A stretch of DNA of 64,000 nt from NCBI GenBank assembly GCA_902790375.1, contig CADARY010000001.1, positions 54,260 through 118,259 on the forward strand, written 5' to 3'. The DNA is from Oscillospiraceae bacterium (GTDB lineage: Bacteria > Bacillota > Clostridia > Oscillospirales > Oscillospiraceae). Numbering within the stretch: position 1 is the first letter of the stretch; each line of letters starts with the position of its first letter. This document shows, piece by piece, positions 60,314-64,000 of this stretch. Made by a program: the position numbers and the translations under genes. The notes under the pieces were generated by a model that ran no database searches, was not told where the DNA came from, and saw only the letters and a program-made list of their open reading frames with translations.

Positions 60314-61240
60314 TCAGACCTTGTCCGTGCTCTTCTCTCCGAAGAGTCCGGTGGGCTTGAAGACCAGAATGATAATCAACAGCACAAAAGTGAAAGCATC
60401 CGAAAACGTAGCCAGACCGATCTGCTCACTGATCACGCCGTTGACAACAAGAATGGTATCAAGACCCTTGATCACGCTCTCCGCAACGCCGATAATGAAG
60501 GCGCCGATCACCGCGCCGGGAATCGAGCCAATGCCGCCGAAGACCGCAGCCACAAAGGCTTTCAGGCCGGGCATTGCGCCGGAGGTGGGCACGACGCCCG
60601 GATAGTTTGTAAAGAAAAGGATAGAGCCGACCGCAGCCAGGAAGGTGCCGATGATGAAGGTGGCGGAAATGACGCGGTTGATCTGAATGCCCATAAGCTG
60701 CGAGGTCTCAAAATCACGGGATACGGCGCGCATGGCCATGCCGATCTTCGTGTGATTGATCAGCTGCACAAGCACCACGACCAGAATGATCGTGAGGAAA
60801 GGCGTGATCACCGTAACACGCGAGGTCTCCATGCCGAAAATGCTGATCCGGTCAGAGATCCAGGGGATCTGCGGATAGTTCTTATTCAAGCCGCCGGTAA
60901 TATAGAGGGCCAGGTTCTGCAGCAGATAGCTCACGCCGATGGCGGAGATCATGACGGACATACGCGGCGCGGTTCTGAGCGGTTTGTATGCCACGCGTTC
61001 GATTGTAAAGCCCAGCAGCACCGTCAGCAGGATGACCAGAGGGATCGCAAGATAAAGCGGCAGGGACGCGGCGAGATAGACCATCATAAGGCCTGCCACC
61101 ATAAAAACATCGCCATGGGCAAAGTTGATAAGACGCAGAATACCGTATACCATGGTATAGCCGATGGCGATCAGTGCATACTGGCCCCCCACAGAGATAC
61201 CGGAGATGATATAGGGAAGAGTCGTTTTTAATACATTCAT
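60314..61240 (-). CDS. livH: Branched-chain amino acid ABC transporter permease LivH
   Basis: A 308-residue permease with about eight membrane segments. GGQYALIAIGYTMVYGILRLINFAHGD near the start (cited as YALIAIGYTMVYG and INFAHGD) is diagnostic, as are GMAMRAVSRD and FGGIGSIPGAVIGA. Pairs with LivM. ATG after AGGAAGGAAG. It follows livK across a 147-base gap with a hairpin. Confidence 0.95.
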   Translation of the reverse strand: MNVLKTTLPYIISGISVGGQYALIAIGYTMVYGILRLINFAHGDVFMVAGLMMVYLAASLPLYLAIPLVILLTVLLGFTIERVAYKPLRTAPRMSVMISAIGVSYLLQNLALYITGGLNKNYPQIPWISDRISIFGMETSRVTVITPFLTIILVVVLVQLINHTKIGMAMRAVSRDFETSQLMGIQINRVISATFIIGTFLAAVGSILFFTNYPGVVPTSGAMPGLKAFVAAVFGGIGSIPGAVIGAFIIGVAESVIKGLDTILVVNGVISEQIGLATFSDAFTFVLLIIILVFKPTGLFGEKSTDKV

Positions 61241-61332
61241 AAACTGGCTTCCTTCCTACAGGAGGATAATACTGACTTTCAACAGGAACAAGACAATCCT
61301 TGTATAATATGAATTTTTATATTTACATAGCA

Positions 61333-61364
61333 TTGCTGGCGGGAGCTGTGGCCCCCGCCAGCAA
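61333..61364 (-). repeat. Intercistronic hairpin between livK and livH
   Basis: TTGCTGGCGGG and CCCGCCAGCAA pair over eleven bases around a ten-base loop, followed by TGCTATG without a U-run. Such stems after a binding-protein gene usually protect the upstream mRNA and allow partial read-through, giving more binding protein than permease. Confidence 0.65.
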
Positions 61365-61387
61365 ATGGATCTGTTTCACTCAGGAGC

Positions 61388-62545
61388 TCAGCCGACGGTA
61401 GCCACGCTGACGAAGTCCCAGACACCGGTCTCGGTGTTGCACTCCTTGACAAATGCGCTGTCGCGCAGAGCATCGCCGATGTCGTCAAATGCGATCTTGC
61501 CGGTCACGCCTTCATAGGAAACGGAGGGCAGAACCTCGAGAACCTTCTCGGGGTCGGTGGAACCGGCAGCCTTCAGGGCTTCAAGCGCCATGTAGTAGGC
61601 GTCGTAGCCCATGACGGTGACGGCAGCCAGCTCATCATTGCCGCCGTTATTGGCCTTGGCGGTTGCATCGCTGTTGATCCAGGCCTTGATGCCGGCATCG
61701 AAGTCAGCATTTGCGCCTTCCTGATAGAAGGTGGTCACGCAGATCTTGACATTGGTGCCCTTGGCGGCCTGCAGAATAACATTGGAGTCCCAGGTGTCGC
61801 CGGCCAGGATGGGCATGCCCAGCGCCTGGGTGTCAGCCTTGGCGATGATCTGAGCGGCAGCCTCGGTGGAAACGGGAGAGAAGAAGACGTTGCAGCCCTG
61901 ATTCTGGGCGTTGGTAATGTAAGTGGAGTAGTCGGAGGTGCCTTCCGGGAACTGCTCGTAAACGCAGTTATCCTTGCCGAAGGCCTCAATGAAGTAGTTG
62001 CAGAGGCCGCCGGAATAGTCATCGCCCTGCTTGGCCAGGCAATAGGCCTTGGTGGCGTTCAGCTCGTTCTTGGCGAAGTTGGCCAGAACCGTGCCCTGGA
62101 AGGGATCGAGGAAGCAGATGCGGAAGTACACATCGCAGCCTGCGGTCACCTGGGGATTGGTGCACGTCACGCCGATGGCGGGCACGCCGGCCGCGTCAAA
62201 GGTATCGCTGGCAGCGATGGAGACACCGGAGCCGTAGGAGCCGAGCACCAGGGAAACGCCGTTGGAGATCAGCGTCTGGGCAGCGGTGGGAGCCTTGTCG
62301 TTGGAAGAGGCATTGTCAGCATAGACAAGCTCAACATCATACGTGGTGCCGTCGATCTCGACCGTCGGGGTCAGGTGCTTGGCATACTGCATGCCAAGAA
62401 TCTCCTGCTTGCCGCCTGCACCGTTATCGCCGGACTGGGGTTCAAACACGCCGATCTTGACGACGGGGTTATCGGCATAGGCGCTGAAGGAGCAGAGGCT
62501 GAAGAGCATCATCAGAGCCAGAGCCAGAGAAAGAACCTTTTTCAT
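61388..62545 (-). CDS. livK: Branched-chain amino acid ABC transporter substrate-binding protein
   Basis: A 385-residue periplasmic-binding-protein-like receptor of the Leu/Ile/Val family. The N-terminal signal peptide MKKVLSLALALMMLFSLC ends with an SPase I-like AYA-D cut near residue 24. The mature protein starts VVKIGVFEPQSGDNG, with the ligand regions GSYGSGVSIAAS and AVTVMGYDAYYMALEAL. The Cys at 18 is preceded by FSL, which is not a lipobox, so no lipid anchor is evident, unusual for a Gram-positive receptor. First gene of the operon, with GGAGGAAA upstream of the ATG. Confidence 0.93.
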   Translation of the reverse strand: MKKVLSLALALMMLFSLCSFSAYADNPVVKIGVFEPQSGDNGAGGKQEILGMQYAKHLTPTVEIDGTTYDVELVYADNASSNDKAPTAAQTLISNGVSLVLGSYGSGVSIAASDTFDAAGVPAIGVTCTNPQVTAGCDVYFRICFLDPFQGTVLANFAKNELNATKAYCLAKQGDDYSGGLCNYFIEAFGKDNCVYEQFPEGTSDYSTYITNAQNQGCNVFFSPVSTEAAAQIIAKADTQALGMPILAGDTWDSNVILQAAKGTNVKICVTTFYQEGANADFDAGIKAWINSDATAKANNGGNDELAAVTVMGYDAYYMALEALKAAGSTDPEKVLEVLPSVSYEGVTGKIAFDDIGDALRDSAFVKECNTETGVWDFVSVATVG

Positions 62546-62604
62546 ATTGTTTCCTCCTAATTCGTCCGTATTTCAAAGACAGCTGTCCTTGAGTTGGTAA
62601 GTTT

Positions 62605-62633
62605 ATTATGTACTTTATGTCGTTAAATTGCAA
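62605..62633 (-). promoter_or_regulatory. Candidate sigma-A promoter of the liv operon
   Basis: TTGCAA (62633-62628) and CATAAT (62610-62605) on minus with a 17-base spacer, about 60 bases before livK. A TTGACA further upstream has no matching -10. Confidence 0.55.
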
Positions 62634-62684
62634 TTGTAGGATTTTTCAAAATGTCAAGACCTGCCCCGACAATTTTTTTATAAT

Positions 62685-63875
62685 TTAAACAAGGATCAGA
62701 CTTCTTTCCCAATCCTCTCCCGGCCTGAACCTGCTCAAATCCGTACAGCAGAGGCAATACAGATCATGGGCGCAGGCGCTGAGCCGAAACAGCTCGACAC
62801 TGCGCGTATCCAGCCTTCGGACCGCAGCAGGCTTTATGACAAACGGGGCCTTTCTCTTCTCTCTGCGCAGCAGCTCCCGTCCGCGACCGCTTGCCGCCAG
62901 GACGCGCAGACAGGGCGGCGCGCCGTCCGTATCTTCCCTTTGAATCCCGAGCGCTGCGCACAGCAGCATTCTGCGCATGCGGGCAACGGTATGGCGCTTT
63001 GAGCTCGCCGCAACCGCGATCTGCTCAATAGCGCCGCCTTCCTGCAGCGCTTTGTAAAGGCGTCTCCCGGCGCCGCCCCCCGCGTCCGGCAGCTTGTCAA
63101 AATCCTCAGCCTCCATCCGGTACAGGCGGGACAGAAGCGCCGTTTCAAAGCGTCCCGCATCCTGAACCCTTCCGGCTTCCTTTGCTTTTTCAAAAACGCT
63201 CATAGCCACAGACGGCATAAAGGGCGAGACATTTTCACCCCTTTTCAGCATCTCCCTTACTTGCATGGCGGAGCGGTATGTTCCGCCGTGCATGCTGTCG
63301 TGCCCCTCCCCTTTCCGGGGAATTGCCAGCGTATGCAGGTCAAGCTTGTTTTTCTTGATAGCCTTGAGATACTCTACGGCAAGGATATCGTTGGCGTGCG
63401 ACAGAAGCGCCGCCTCCGGGCCCAGCAGCTTTTCTGCCGTCGCCTGCCTTGCGGCGGCAAAGGAGAGGTTTTTATCCCCGTCCATCCGCCTGTAGATCTG
63501 AGCGCAGGCATCAGGATCCAGCGCGAAATCGGCAAGTCGATCCAGACTGTCCGGATTGCCGCTTTCGCTGCCGAAGGCGATCGTATCGCAACCGGCAGCG
63601 CTGAGCATGGCGACCGCGCCGGACGCAAAGCCCTCTGCGGAGCTGAGCGACCAGGGCAGCGGAAGCTCCAGCACCAGGTCCGCACCGCAGCGGCAGGCCG
63701 CCTCTGCCCGGACAAACTTGTCAAAGCAGGCGCTCTCCCCTCTCTGCACGTAATCGCCTGACATGGCGCAGACCGTTGTCACATCCTCTCCGAGTCTGCG
63801 CCGTATTTCCCCGATCATGTACAGATGCCCTTTGTGAAAGGGATTATATTCACATACGATTCCGACCGTCGGCAA
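62685..63875 (-). CDS. tmcAL: tRNA(Met) cytidine acetate ligase
   Basis: A 396-residue nucleotidyltransferase-like protein (formerly UPF0348/YlbM). The N-terminal TVGIVCEYNPFHKGHLYMI carries the HxGH-type ATP motif as FHKGH, with AMSGDYVQRGE, LPLPWSLSSAEGFA and AFGSESGN downstream. TmcAL makes N4-acetylcytidine at the wobble position of elongator tRNA-Met from acetate and ATP. The likely start is TTG at 63875, placing AAGGGG ten bases upstream; a GTG three codons earlier overlaps that site. Confidence 0.92.
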   Translation of the reverse strand: MPTVGIVCEYNPFHKGHLYMIGEIRRRLGEDVTTVCAMSGDYVQRGESACFDKFVRAEAACRCGADLVLELPLPWSLSSAEGFASGAVAMLSAAGCDTIAFGSESGNPDSLDRLADFALDPDACAQIYRRMDGDKNLSFAAARQATAEKLLGPEAALLSHANDILAVEYLKAIKKNKLDLHTLAIPRKGEGHDSMHGGTYRSAMQVREMLKRGENVSPFMPSVAMSVFEKAKEAGRVQDAGRFETALLSRLYRMEAEDFDKLPDAGGGAGRRLYKALQEGGAIEQIAVAASSKRHTVARMRRMLLCAALGIQREDTDGAPPCLRVLAASGRGRELLRREKRKAPFVIKPAAVRRLDTRSVELFRLSACAHDLYCLCCTDLSRFRPGEDWERSLILV

Positions 63876-63985
63876 GACATGCACGCCCCTTAAAAATATT
63901 CTGTCAATGACTTTTTAAAATGTCCCTTTTTCCGCGACGTATTAACTTGAGAAAATGTCACTTATGAGTAGGCGGGAGAATCTAC

Positions 63986-63993
63986 AAAGGAGG
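63986..63993 (+). promoter_or_regulatory. Ribosome-binding site of a plus-strand gene beyond the window
   Basis: AAAGGAGG on the plus strand, seven bases from the window end, is perfectly placed for a start codon just outside. The divergent gene cannot be identified. Confidence 0.4.
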
Positions 63994-64000
63994 CGCTGTT

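Noticed and set aside
1-64000. Mobile elements, prophage or CRISPR arrays
   Set aside because: No transposase, integrase, phage structural or Cas motifs, and no regularly spaced repeats were seen. The longest inverted repeats are single hairpins.

Overview
The window reads as chromosomal backbone of a spore-forming, Gram-positive anaerobe of the Clostridia, most likely an Oscillospiraceae/Ruminococcaceae-type bacterium. The evidence is a complete spoIIIAA-AH operon, a spoVM-like microgene, a PASTA kinase/phosphatase pair, T-box and PyrR-type leaders, sigma-A promoters with near-consensus boxes, AGGAGG ribosome binding sites, and two gene orders that match Bacillus subtilis neighbourhoods. Almost all genes lie on the minus strand. 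I see no prophage, insertion sequence, CRISPR array or integron.

Layout (minus strand unless noted). 1-14550: one tightly packed pyrimidine-plus-purine biosynthesis operon, transcribed from a TTGACA/TATAAT promoter through a PyrR-type attenuator in the order pyrC, carB, pyrK, pyrD, pyrF, pyrE, pyrB, pyrI, purE, purC, purF, purM, a formate/nitrite-family channel, purN, purO-type IMP cyclohydrolase, then the start of a stand-alone AICAR transformylase. 14650-18700: accessory genes, namely a c-di-GMP phosphodiesterase-type EAL protein, an N-terminally truncated alpha/beta hydrolase, a GNAT acetyltransferase behind a hairpin-rich leader, and a plus-strand papain/C39-like protein. 18730-29250: tyrS with its T-box, then recN, argR, nadK, tlyA, dxs, ispA, xseB, xseA, nusB and an Asp23 gene. 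29330-33780: spoIIIAH to spoIIIAA. 33880-36440: a HAD phosphatase and a P1B-ATPase homologue that has lost key catalytic motifs. 36560-41130: a single-chain MacB-like ABC transporter, tRNA-Arg(CCU) on plus, and two tandem plus-strand cyclic-nucleotide-binding-domain proteins. 41357-57540: a SPOCS/LysM spore protein, a 21-codon spoVM, a 50-aa membrane protein, rsgA, prkC, prpC, rlmN, rsmB, fmt, def, priA, rpoZ, gmk, remA, yicC, an RseC-like gene, cdaR and cdaA. 57560-62640: a five-gene branched-chain amino acid ABC transporter (livK-H-M-G-F). 62685-63880: tmcAL.

How the parts fit: the first operon makes UMP and most of the IMP pathway, apparently under one pyrimidine-responsive switch, with a formate channel placed beside the formyl-transfer steps. 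The 18.7-33.8 kb and 41.4-57.5 kb blocks are the conserved Firmicutes housekeeping/sporulation neighbourhoods: isoprenoid precursors, recombination, the SpoIIIA feeding channel, translation initiation, c-di-AMP synthesis, PASTA kinase signalling and spore-coat assembly. The most interesting items are the unlisted spoVM gene beside a SPOCS-LysM protein, a SpoIIIAG lacking the beta-rich insertion, a catalytically eroded P-type ATPase, a PurF without its N-terminal cysteine nucleophile, the joint pyr-pur operon with a formate channel, and the HTH-less tandem CNBD pair. All function calls rest on reading motifs and gene order; no database search was run.
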